Source: Sphaerolaimus hirsutus
Taxonomy: Eukaryota; Nematoda; Chromadorea; Monhysterida; Sphaerolaimidae
Assembly: GCA_964036195.1 (NCBI GenBank)
Contig: OZ038456.1
Location: 25,707,792-25,771,791 of the forward strand
Length of the DNA stretch: 64,000 nucleotides
Direction of reading: 5' to 3'
Shown: piece by piece, positions 1-9,800 of the stretch
Layout: each line of letters opens with the position of its first letter
Numbering within the stretch: the stretch's first letter is position 1
The notes under the pieces: model-generated
Seen by the model: only the letters and a program-made list of their open reading frames with translations
Told to the model about the DNA's origin: nothing
Databases searched by the model: none
Made by a program: the position numbers and the translations under genes

Positions 1-300
1 TACTGTACAAATAAATATGCGTGGTTTTTGTGGCATGAGCAAATACACATTTATACAAATATATACTATGTGCTGCACTTATTAGATGTGTCTGGCACCT
101 TTGATTAACAATTTTCCATACTTTCGGATGTGTCATTTCTGCTGGCACACATGTGCAATAGGCATTGATTACGTTGTGGCTGTTGTAGCTATTGTGTGAC
201 ATAGCAACCTTATGTATTGATTAGCAACTCAGGATAATTTTCATGTACTATTTAGCAACAAATTTGTTGCTACACGTCCTTGTTGCTATTCATGCAGTTG

Positions 301-485
301 CTATACATCATGCAGCCCTCAGTCAGTATGTTGACACCTCGCTGACAGCAACACTGCTGCTTTTTAATGTGCCTGCAGCTCGCTGCCATACGCTGACAGT
401 ATGCTGACAGTAGGCTGCCATACGCTGACAGTTCGCTGACAACCGTAAACATATGTATGTCAGCAAACTGTCAGCTAACTGTCAG
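301..485. repeat. GCTGACAGT-rich degenerate repeat cluster
   Basis: About 185 bp made of repeated words of the type CGCTGACAGT, GCTGCCATACG and their complements (CTGTCAGC), in both orientations. The same vocabulary (TTGTCAGCAAG, CAGTGAGCTG) returns at 58350-58580. It is probably the inside of a short inverted-repeat element. No coding potential is visible. Confidence 0.55.
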
Positions 486-639
486 AAAATCACTTTTCCC
501 TTGAATGTAGTGTCAAAATGGAGGGTATATTTGGGATCAGTGATGTCAAAAATGCAAAGTTTGCAAGCTCCACGGGCTCCATTCAAGGGAACCAGGGTTG
601 GCAAAATCTCAACAAAAAAATAAGAATAAAATTAAAATA

Positions 640-880
640 AAATGGAAAATTGAAGAATAAAAGAAAATGAAACAAGAATAAAATTAAAATAAAATACAAT
701 TTTTAACAAGTTTACTACAGTTTTAGTGAAAAGAATTTTACAAAAACCAATCCTGGTCACAAACTAACATGAAAAATATTAAAAGTGGAAAATTGAAGAA
801 TAAAATGAAAATAAAATGAATTTTTATACAATATTGATACAATTTTAGCAAAAAATTTTTTTACTGAATCCAACCCTGCT
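640..880. repeat. Two imperfect tandem copies of an AT-rich block
   Basis: Positions 640-763 and 786-880 share the order GGAAAATTGAAGAATAAAA, a run of AAAATAAAAT words, TTTTAGTGAAAA or TTTTAGCAAAAA, and AATCCAACCCTG or CCAATCCTGG. They look like two diverged copies of one block about 120 bp long. No gene is visible. Confidence 0.5.
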
Positions 881-893
881 AGGAACACAGTGT

Positions 894-1146
894 CACAGCA
901 AAAACAGTGCTGGTGATCTGCCTTGATCTGTGGTGAAGTGTCTTCATGCATACCCTTGTGGGCACTTCAACGCCTTTCACGAATTTCTAATTTCTTATTT
1001 ATGTAAACAATTTAGTAAACAAATTCATGAAGTGTCGGTGAAGTGCATATCATCAGTGATCAGGCGTGATCAGGCTCTGAAATGTGATCACAAGGGGCAC
1101 TTCAGACCACTTCATTGCACTTCACAAGCACATTTTTTTTGCTGTG
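894..1146. mobile_element. Short TIR element with CACAGCAAAAA ends and GAAGTG words
   Basis: It starts CACAGCAAAAACAG and ends TTTTTTTTGCTGTG, an inverted pair. The interior repeats GAAGTG/CACTTC in both orientations around an AT-rich centre, so the strand can fold back. A second member with the same ends and vocabulary lies at 54394-54738. It is non-coding and its superfamily is not assignable from this. Confidence 0.6.
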
Positions 1147-1289
1147 TGTCAAGATGGAGTGTATTTTTCAAGTCAGTGCCATAACCCCCCCCCCCAAATG
1201 CATAATTTGATAATTTTCAATTTTTTAAGCCCAGGGGCCATGCCATGAATGGAGGGTTTAAAGTGGTGACCACCCCCCAAACAACCCAT

Positions 1290-1701
1290 CTACCATAAAT
1301 CTTTGAATAAGTCCCCCCCCCTTGAATAACTGTCACCTCTCGATAAGTCCCCTCTCTTGTGAGTGTGAGGAAACAAAGACTCCCCCCTCAAATAACTACC
1401 CCCCACTTTGATGGGTAGTAAAGATTTCACAGCCATTAATCCTTACTAAAAACGTTTTACCGGTATGTAGTTAATATCAAAATATATGTATCATCTTGCA
1501 GTTAGAGTTCACTAACATTGATTTCACTGCATGAATTGTGAATTTTCTCCTCCTACAAGTGATTTTTGTTACCAAATTGACCGCATTTGGTCAGTCAATC
1601 AATCATACATTTTACTGAAAATCCTTTTGAAAAAATGACTCCCCCCTCTCGAATAACTCCCCCCTGAAAAACTTCTGACGAAAAAAAACTCCCCTGGGGA
1701 T
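1290..1701. mobile_element. MITE of the CCGTAT / poly-C family (diverged copy)
   Basis: The left end reads ACCATAAATCTTTGAATAAG followed by C-runs. The right end reads CTCCCCTGGGGATATATGGT, which mirrors it. Long C homopolymers alternate with CTCGAATAAC words, the signature of the family that occurs more than a dozen times in this window. It is non-coding. Confidence 0.6.
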
Positions 1702-2128
1702 ATATGGTAGTTACCTATCCTGGAGGCCACTCAGCTGTTTATCTATCCCAGAGCCAGATTTTTGGCTGTCCCCTGAAACTCCTCCCCAAATTGTCCAGCT
1801 ATCTGCATCTGCAGCAATTTTTTAGAAATTTTGTCCGGATTTTTGCTCAAAACAGCTTTTAGTAGTTTTTCACCTCCGAAATTACTGGTTAATGTGTTTT
1901 ATTGCCCATTGTTAGGTATTTTTTACTTCACACTATCCCAAGAGTGTTTAGAGGTGAGTGTTAATTCAAGCAGATCCGGAATGTGAAACTTTTCCTTTTT
2001 TACCACAACATTTTCAATAATTTTTAGTTTCCAAAATTGTACTTTAATCTGGAATTTTTCAATTATTCATAGCTACAGTACAACAAAAATATGGCAATAA
2101 TTGAAAATTTGAAATGGACTGTTGAAGT

Positions 2129-3718
2129 TTGACACCAGTGTGTCAAGTGTGTCAAAAAATAAAAGCTAAAAGTGAATTTTAAAATGTGCAAAAAAATTTG
2201 TCTCCTGCTTAGGGGGGAGGTCTCAAGATTAGTGATGGAATTGCGCCATTTCAGGGTGCCAAAGGGTTCCACGCATTGGTGTCCTTTGCCTGTGATGCAA
2301 TCAGCGCCTGGCACCATTTCTCCGAACCATTGTATAAGAAATAAAGTGGGGGCCGGACCTGGGTGGGACATCAAAAATGCCACAATGTTTTTGACATATA
2401 TGGCAACCCACCCTGTAGTGAGTCGCCAGGGCCCCTTCCATTTATGAAGAGTAGCGGGGGTTTCACCTATTTTTTTTTGCAAATTTTTTTGCACATTTTA
2501 AAATTCACTTTTAGCTTTTATTTTTTGACACACTTGACACACTGGTTTAGGATGTTTTATACAGGAGGGTTTAAGCATCAAAGTTGTGTAAAAAAAACAT
2601 AACCTCTAAAATGCCTCCATTAGAAAATTTACTGGGGGTGAATTTAAAGTTGTAAATTTAGACAACTTTGGTTCCTGTAATGACATCATTATGATGTCAT
2701 AAGATCCACTCCACTCTGCTGTTTTCTTATGGAGACATTTTAGAAGTTGTTTTTTACACAACTTTGAACTTAAAACCCTCCTCTATAAAACATCCTAAAC
2801 CAGCGTGTCAAGTGTATAAAAAATAAAAGTGAAAAGTGAATTTTCAAATTCGCTAAAAAAATTTGTCTGCTGCTTAGGGGGGAGGTCTCAAGATTAGTGT
2901 TGGATCGGCGCCATTTCAGGGTGCCAAAGGGTTCCACGCATTGGTGTCCTTTGCCTGTGATGCAATCAGCGCCTGGCACCATTTCTCCGAACCATTGTAT
3001 AAGAAATAAAGTGGGGGCCGGACCTGGGTGGGACATCAAAAATGCCACAATGTTTTTGACATATATGGCAACCCACCCTGTAGTGAGTCGCCAGGGCCCC
3101 TTCCATTTATGAAGAGTAGCGGGGGGTTTACCTATTTTTTTTTGCAAATTTTTTTGCACATTTTAAAATTCACTTTTAGCTTTTATTTTTTGACACACTT
3201 GACACACTGGTTTAGGATGTTTTATACAGGAGGGTTTAAGCATCAAAGTTGTGTAAAAAAACATAACCTCTAAAATGCCTCCATTAGAAAATTTACTGGG
3301 GGTGAATTTAAAGTTGTAAATTTAGACAACTTTGGTTCCTGTAATGACATCATTATGATGTCATAAGATCCACTCCAATCTGCTGTTTTCTTATGGAGAC
3401 ATTTTAGAAGTTGTTTTTTACACAACTTTGAACTTAAAACCCTCCTCTATAAAACATCCTAAACCAGCGTGTCAAGTGTATAAAAAATAAAAGTGAAAAG
3501 TGAATTTTCAAATTCGCTAAAAAAATTTGTCTGCTGCTTAGGGGGGAGGTCTCAAGATTAGTGTTGGATCGGCGCCATTTCAGGGTGCCAAAGGGTTCCA
3601 CGCATTGGTGTCCTTTGCCTGTGATGCAATCAGCGCCTGGCACCATTTCTCCGAACCATAGTATAAGAAATAAAGTGAGGGCCGGACCTGGGTGGGACAG
3701 CAAAAATGCCACAAATTT
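2129..3718. repeat. Tandem array of a ~664-bp unit built of alternating inverted repeats
   Basis: The marker GTGTCAAGTGT followed by TAAAAAATAAAAG recurs at 2140, 2805 and 3469, giving spacings of 665 and 664 bp. There are two full units and about 250 bp of a third. Each unit holds two back-to-back palindromes. One arm pair surrounds the GGGGGAGGTCTCAAGATTAG block (for example 2130-2200 against 2476-2545). The other has CCTCCTCTATAAAACATCC arms around a TGACATCATTATGATGTCA centre. Full units are nearly identical, so the duplication is young. Several 70-140 codon ORFs run through it on both strands but repeat with the unit and have no start, splice or family support. Confidence 0.85.
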
Positions 3719-3919
3719 TTAGACATATGTAGACTAAACCCATGTTCACTTGGGTTGGGACACATTTGAGTTTCTGATAAAGTTGAAATTTGTGCTCGAT
3801 CGCGGGCATCCCGGGGAACTTGGCCAGCATCAAAAGATAGCCCCAACATTTGTCTAGAAGTTCCCTGGGACAACCCCCGGCTGAACCCCCTGTGGGCCGT
3901 GTAAATGGCCCACACTTTT

Positions 3920-5019
3920 TTTTATACAAAAATGAACTGCTCACTTGGGTTGGGACATAAATATGTTTGGCCCATAAATCGATTCTATTCTGTCTTTCAA
4001 GGCCGGATTTCAACCTTGAAGACAACACAGTGTTGGCATACTGTCAGAGGACAATTCTTAATTGAAAAAATCAGATTAGGATAGAGTTATATAAACTCAT
4101 GCTGTCAAGTGAGTTAACAGTCAGTTTTCTGTTGTTTACAGTCGTTTCTTTTGGTAAAAACTGACTTAACAAAGCCACACCCAGTTCTCAGACATCCACT
4201 ACACCCCCACCAACCAGAACGACCCTGAAAAGTGCAATGAGGCACTGCACTGTGAAGGGAAAATCTCCAATGTGGATCGCTTAGGCACAGTTGGTGTACT
4301 GGGTAAGGGATTCTGGGAATTAAGCTGTGTGTAGGATACTGGAAACAAAATGTCACATTAGAGGAGAGTATGGTGAATTTTTTAATATATTTTCCCTGTG
4401 CAATGAACCATCCAAAAAATGGAGAAATGGAGGTGCGAAAAAAAAGGTGCAATTTTTTTACATTTTTATTACTAAATTTTCGATTTTTTCTTTCCTAAGA
4501 TTTTTGCGCTTTCATTTCTCCATTTTTTGGATGGTTCCATTGCACAGGGAAAATATGTAAAACAATTCACCATACTCTCCTCTAATGTGACATTTTGTTT
4601 CCAGTGTCCTACACACAGCTTAATTCCCAGAATCCCTTACCCAGTACACCAACTGTGCATAAGCGATCCACATTGGAGATTATCCCTTCACTGTGCAGTG
4701 CCTCATTGCACTTTTCAGGGTCATTCTGGTTGGTGGGGGTGTAGTGGATGTCTGAGAACTGGGTGTGGCTTTGTTAAGTCAGTTTACCAAAAGAAATGAC
4801 TGTAAACAACAGAAAACTGACTGTTAACTCACTTGACAGCATGAGTTGATATAACTCTATCCAAATCTGATTTTTTCAATTAAGAATTGTCCGCTGGCAG
4901 TATGCCAACACTGTGTTGTCTTCAAGGTTGAAATGCGGCCTTGAAAGACAGAATAGAATCGATTTATGGGCCAAACATATTTATGTCCCAACCCAAGTGA
5001 GCAGTTCATTTTTGTATAA
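3920..5019. repeat. Giant inverted repeat (foldback), arms ~520 bp, ~65-bp loop
   Basis: The left arm (about 3920-4440) is repeated as reverse complement in the right arm (about 4505-5019). For example GGTTGGGACATAAATATG at 3950 returns as CATATTTATGTCCCAACC at 4975, and CCATCCAAAAAATGGAGAAA at 4408 mirrors the copy near 4515. Scattered mismatches show it is not an exact assembly duplication. The right arm enters the 200-N gap, so the far end is unknown. It is probably a foldback transposon. Cruciform-forming sequence of this size commonly breaks assemblies. Confidence 0.85.
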
Positions 5020-5219
5020 NNNNNNNNNNNNNNNNNNNNNNNNNNNNNNNNNNNNNNNNNNNNNNNNNNNNNNNNNNNNNNNNNNNNNNNNNNNNNNNNN
5101 NNNNNNNNNNNNNNNNNNNNNNNNNNNNNNNNNNNNNNNNNNNNNNNNNNNNNNNNNNNNNNNNNNNNNNNNNNNNNNNNNNNNNNNNNNNNNNNNNNNN
5201 NNNNNNNNNNNNNNNNNNN
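5020..5219. other. Assembly gap (200 N)
   Basis: Exactly 200 unknown bases, most likely a placeholder of unspecified true length. It hides the end of the palindrome, the 5' target site and the first part of the 5' LTR of the giant element. Confidence 0.98.
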
Positions 5220-6257
5220 AAATCCGCCAACGAAGCCGCAGCCCCAGGACGGTACGCCCGAATGGACACTGCTGCGGCCATGAATTTATTAATTAATTTC
5301 TTTTCCGTTAATTACGTAATTAATTCCCGTGTGATGATAATTTTTCATTTCATGTTCCGTTAATTAAGCTAATTAGGATACCTGCACTGTTAGTTAATTA
5401 AGTGGCTACTTCCGTTTTTCTTTTTAAATGCATTTCCCAACATGTACTTTCGAATGTTATAATTTTTAGGTTTTATCAAGTTTACATTTTTGGTCAATAG
5501 GGTGCAGTGTCTGAGAATGGGTTAGAAAGACCTTTATGTTTCTAGTTAAGCTAACAGGTGTTGACTCTGTTAAATGCTTAGACGCCCCGATAGATAACAT
5601 TCAGAAAATTCCCCGACCAAGTGCTTTTTACTTAGGACTAGGTAATGGGTGGAAAAGTGGCAAACGGCAATTATTGTCGGCATGCGACTGCAAGACACAT
5701 GCAGAGCACAGTTTATAGTGAAGAGCACAGTAGTGCCAATTAATTATTCCCATCACCCAGGGTGATTGGTGAACTCACAAGTGCTAGTGTTTTGTGGCGT
5801 GTGTTTAGTCCCAAAGTTCCAACCCTTACCCGGCAATGCAATAACCTTGAACAAACCCCGCAAATGAGCGTTTCTCTCTGTGGCCTTGGTCGGGCGCGCT
5901 ATAAAAATATTTTTCACCTAAAGGGGCGCAGGTTGATAACACGTGTCACACCACCTGCTCTAATTTGTACCGTAACCTCTGAATAGAACCCAGTTTATGA
6001 CACCCACCTTTGAGATGAATTGCATTTTAATTACGTCAGTGATAACCACAGTTACTTTACGCTTGATTTAAATTACGTTTGCACCCGTTCGTTTAATTAG
6101 TTATTTTTCCCGCATTGAATTAATTTACTTGTGCCTCGTACGCTATGTTTACGGTTTTCCAGTGATCATTGAATTTGCCTTATTAATTCGCTTATTACGG
6201 TTAATTGTTGTGTCTCCGATTTAGTATTCATTTCGCTTATGGTAGGTTTTTGGTGAT

Positions 6258-6264
6258 TATAAAA
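6258..6264 (+). promoter_or_regulatory. TATA box of the 5' LTR
   Basis: TATAAAA within GATTATAAAACGCG, about 90 bp upstream of the AATAAA signal and followed by a plausible start region near 6288-6295. Its copy is at 22134-22140. The spacing to the polyadenylation signal is what a compact LTR R region needs. Confidence 0.65.
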
Positions 6265-6348
6265 CGCGCTGATTTTACACTTTTTCACCCACTAGAGGCT
6301 ATACGACTCACTTGAGCTATTGTGAAATTGACTCTGACTATATTGCTA

Positions 6349-6354
6349 AATAAA
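6349..6354 (+). terminator. AATAAA polyadenylation signal in the LTR
   Basis: AATAAA in GCTAAATAAAGTTCCC. The copy that would act in the 3' LTR is at 22225-22230. It lies downstream of the TATA box, so it would be included in the genomic RNA at both ends. Confidence 0.6.
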
Positions 6355-6497
6355 GTTCCCGTAAAAATCAACTTGGTCCCCCTGAAGCATACTAACTGCT
6401 TGAATTTTAATTTGAATTTTATTTCGGCTTTTTATTAATTACGGCTTTTTAACAATTAATCGAAGTAAACCGCCGGCAGCAGTTACGAAAGGGATTG

Positions 6498-6503
6498 GTA
6501 AGT
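6498..6503 (+). promoter_or_regulatory. Candidate splice donor in the U5 leader
   Basis: GGATTG|GTAAGT is a consensus eukaryotic 5' splice site in transcribed U5, upstream of the primer-binding site. Paired with the acceptor at 16277 it would give a leader joined directly to the helicase gene. It also occurs in the 3' LTR because it lies within the repeat. Confidence 0.5.
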
Positions 6504-6741
6504 TGCCGTGTCCGTCCTCAGGAACTGTCAGGACCCCAAGGGGTACTGGCGCCGTTCCTGATTTGCGTGTAAACATCCCCGTACCATAAAACCAATTATT
6601 TATTTAATTAAGCACGCAAGTGGAAGCGCAAAGGGACCGGAATTTGCAATTCTCTGCCGCTGCAGAATTCGACGAGTGGCGTATTTATGTGGTAAAAACG
6701 GAAAGTAGTAAAATTAGTAAAAACGTAAAATATCTGACAAC

Positions 6742-6767
6742 TGGTAGCGTAGCGAGTGGTTTCCTAA
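6742..6767 (+). promoter_or_regulatory. Primer-binding site, tRNA-Leu-like
   Basis: Two bases after the LTR end comes TGGTAGCGTAGCGAGTGG, starting with the TGG expected from pairing to a tRNA 3' CCA. The stretch GGTAGCGTAGCGAGTGG also resembles, in sense orientation, the acceptor plus D-arm start of animal tRNA-Leu, whose genes begin GGTAGCG or similar and carry a GAG(C/T)GG D-loop core. Either reading points to a leucine-type tRNA, but this is not settled. Confidence 0.55.
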
Positions 6768-6854
6768 GCAAGCCATAAAGTTTTCTGTCTGGGGCGCCTG
6801 ATCAACGCCTCTACAAAAAACGGCTTCACGGATAACGAGTCACCCCAAAGGGAA

Positions 6855-9800
6855 TTGAGATCGAGGGGGCCAGCAAGCTTACAAGGGGACACCATAGAAC
6901 AAGTTTGGCACGCTGCGTTGGAGAAGCAGAAACAGGCACGAAGGCGCGCGCGACAACAGAAAGCTGGGCAAGAAGTGGACGCACAACTTGCTGCAGCTGA
7001 GAGTCAAGCAGGAGACAGTGAGTCGAACGATTCGGTTAACCCTGAAACAGAGGCGCCGGAAGCGCTAGAGGAGAGTGAAAGTCAACGCTGGTCTGGACAG
7101 ACAGCTGAGGACACCCCGGTAATCAGGTTATCAACGGTTGAAGGTGCAGGGCCTGCGCCAGACAGTTTCAGTCAGTGGAAGACGCCAGCGGTACCGGCAG
7201 CGGCGCGGCAGCTAACGTCCAGCGCAGAAGCGGAAGAAGCGCCTGGGACAAGCAGACAAGCTGCAGGAAAGGAAGCAGGAAAGACAGGTAAGTGGTCTAA
7301 GCTTCGGAGGACACTGGGTTGGAGCGCGGGCAGCTCATCCATATCGCCTGGAGTGCGATCGGGTTCTGAAGTCGGTTCAGACGGATACGTTGGTGACAGC
7401 GAGCCTCTAGGGCAGCCGTCGATTCAACGTGATTACCCTGTGATTGCAGCTGAGCTTGGAGCTACTGCAGATCAATTTCCCGTGATTGAAAATACCGTAG
7501 CGGAACTGTTGGAGACAGCGACGCAGAGTGGAGACACTTCCCCGGCGCTGCAGTTAAGCCCACCGAAGAGCACTTCGACGCCGAGAGACGTGTCAGGTAA
7601 CAGTAGCCGAAATTTATCGAGCGACCAGTCGAGATCGCAGAGCGCAACTGCAAAGGCTAGACGCCAGTTAATTAAGACTGAAAATTCAAATAATCCCCCC
7701 GTGATAGTTATTAGCAGCCCCGCAAGCAGAATGACGAATAACGGCGCGAACCAGACGGCGGCTCCGGCGCTGGAAGACAGGTACGCAAAGGTCACTAATG
7801 CGGACTTAATTTACCAAGCTACCATAATGGATCTGGACCCGGTGCAAACAACGCCAACCTGTGCACAATGGACACCCAAAAAGGCATGTGCAGCTGCGAA
7901 GAAATGGGCAAACATGATGAGTCAGGCGAGACCGGTTGGTGCTTTCTCACAGAGTGGTGGTGAACCAGGGGACTTGCGTATGGTGACACTAATTAAAATT
8001 GCTATGAATTTATGGGGAAGTGACCCAGTCGCCGAGGTACCTAGGGTGGAACACTTCTTGCAGGAATTCGAAGCGCACCACAGCATACATAGCGACGATA
8101 TAGTTGACCTGACGACTGCGTACCAACAGCACAACCAAGCCGTACAAAATCAGAATGCGACGCTGGGAGGAAATTCACCGGCTAGTGGCCAGCAGCCGAT
8201 AGTGCTGACCAATGGTCAAGCAGCGCCCTTACAGTCATCAACGGCACCAGCGGCGCCCCCGTCGGCAGCGGGAACGAACCAGGTGAGAACTGTTACGCAG
8301 CGACGCGCTCGATCCCGTTCGCCAGCATCCTCCAGGAGCTCGTCAGCTACCTCTGAAGTGGCGCGGCCCACGGACCCGGGACAAAATTGGCAATTAGAGC
8401 AAAGTAATGCGGCAGTCATCACAGCCCTAGCACAGCAATGTGGATATTTTCGCGGCAAGCCAAATGAGGGTTTCAGGGACTGGAGAAGGAGCTGGGATAC
8501 GGTATGTGATGCGCTGCGCATAAAGTTACAGGAGCGGAAGCCGCTGGTGAAATTGTTTCTGAAGGGCAGTGCCAGAGCCATTTTCAACACGCGATACAGA
8601 GAATTGCGCGACCTGAACTACAAGGATATGATGCAGGCACTGGAAAAGTTCTATGAAAATCCAAATGACAAACATCATGCACAGAGAGAAATTTTTGAGA
8701 CGCGACAGGGCGCAGATGAGTCGGTACTGGAATGGGCGGTACGTTTGGAAAAGTTGATAAAACGCGCCTATCCAGGCATGGGTCATGAAAAACGAGGTGA
8801 CACATGCATGATAAAATTTCATGGAGGACTGAGAAATGAAATTCGGCGCAATGTACCTGTCACGGCGTCTATCACTTGGAAGGAGATGGTTGACAACGCA
8901 CGCGCACAAGAGAGCTTTCTGGAAGCAGAACAGAGCCAGAATAAGGGAGAAAAATCCAAACAGGATGTGGTTGCCAGCGCTACAGACAAGGTAATGGACA
9001 GGTTGATGGCGCTAAACATGCCCGCCATGGCTGGACTGCCGTCCCAGGCCGACAAGACGTTAGAAACAATGGAACAGAAAATGACTGAGAGTGTTGCCAA
9101 ATTCGACTCTGTGCACCAAGAGATAGCGAAGAAATTAGCGCAGCTGGGCGCGTTGGAAGGTAAACTTTTGGGATTGAATAGGGACCCCCCTAAATTGCCC
9201 CCACGAAAATTTGACAAAGGATGTTGGGAATGTGGCTCTGAAGAGCATATCAGATACGAGTGCCCCAAATTAACCCCAGAACAAAGGGAACAGTACTTCA
9301 AAAGGAGCCGCGGCGGCGGAGCAGCCAGAGGAAATGGACGTGGGCGCGGCGGAGGACAACGTGGTGGCTATCAGGGAAATAATCAAGCCCAAGCGATGCA
9401 GCCAGGTATGGTGCCCATGCAATACGCATATCCGCAGTGGCAACCAGCGCAGCCGATGCCTGTACAACCAGCGCAGACGGTACAGAGGGCTGGCGATATG
9501 AACATGCAACCGCAAATGATGGCTTATCAAACGCCGCCAGCTAACTGGATGGCCATGGGACCGGATGGGCGCATGCAACAATATAACATGCAACCGGTAC
9601 AGGTAAGTAACCCACACGTAGAGTCGTTGAACCCCACGCGAGTGTCCAGTACGACTGGAATGACCATGCATGTGCGCGAAGATGATCGCTGCATGATGAT
9701 ACGTCCCGTTAATAAATTAATCCCTGTGATGCAAGGCCTGGAATTAGAGGATGAGGAACCTGACGAACTGGTCCCAGAGTCACCCGAAGAGCAGCAGCGC

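Larger units (their letters stand above)
5220..6739 (+). repeat. 5' LTR of the giant element (partial at its left end)
   Basis: Every base I compared with 21096-22615 matches, with no indel. It ends ATATCTGACA, giving the canonical CA terminus. U3 holds a TATA box at 6258-6264 and a TTAATTA-rich block at 5289-5400. A second TATAAAA stands at about 5898. AATAAA is at 6349-6354, so R is probably about 6285-6375 and U5 about 6375-6739. A 60-codon ORF at 5536 and a 74-codon ORF at 5762 recur in the 3' LTR and are unlikely to be genes. Confidence 0.93.

Noticed and set aside
2063-3712. ORFs of 70-143 codons on both strands in the 664-bp array
   Set aside because: They recur with the repeat unit, overlap on opposite strands, and show no family motif or expression signal.
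4913-5296. Open frames crossing the 200-N gap
   Set aside because: The continuity is created by unknown bases. The left and right parts belong to a palindrome and an LTR.
5536-5986. 60- and 74-codon ORFs in the 5' LTR, repeated at 21412 and 21638
   Set aside because: They are in non-coding LTR sequence and duplicated only because the LTR is; no coding signature.
6742-6770. A tRNA gene at the start of the giant element
   Set aside because: Only the acceptor and D-arm start resemble tRNA-Leu; no anticodon arm, T arm or terminal pairing follows.
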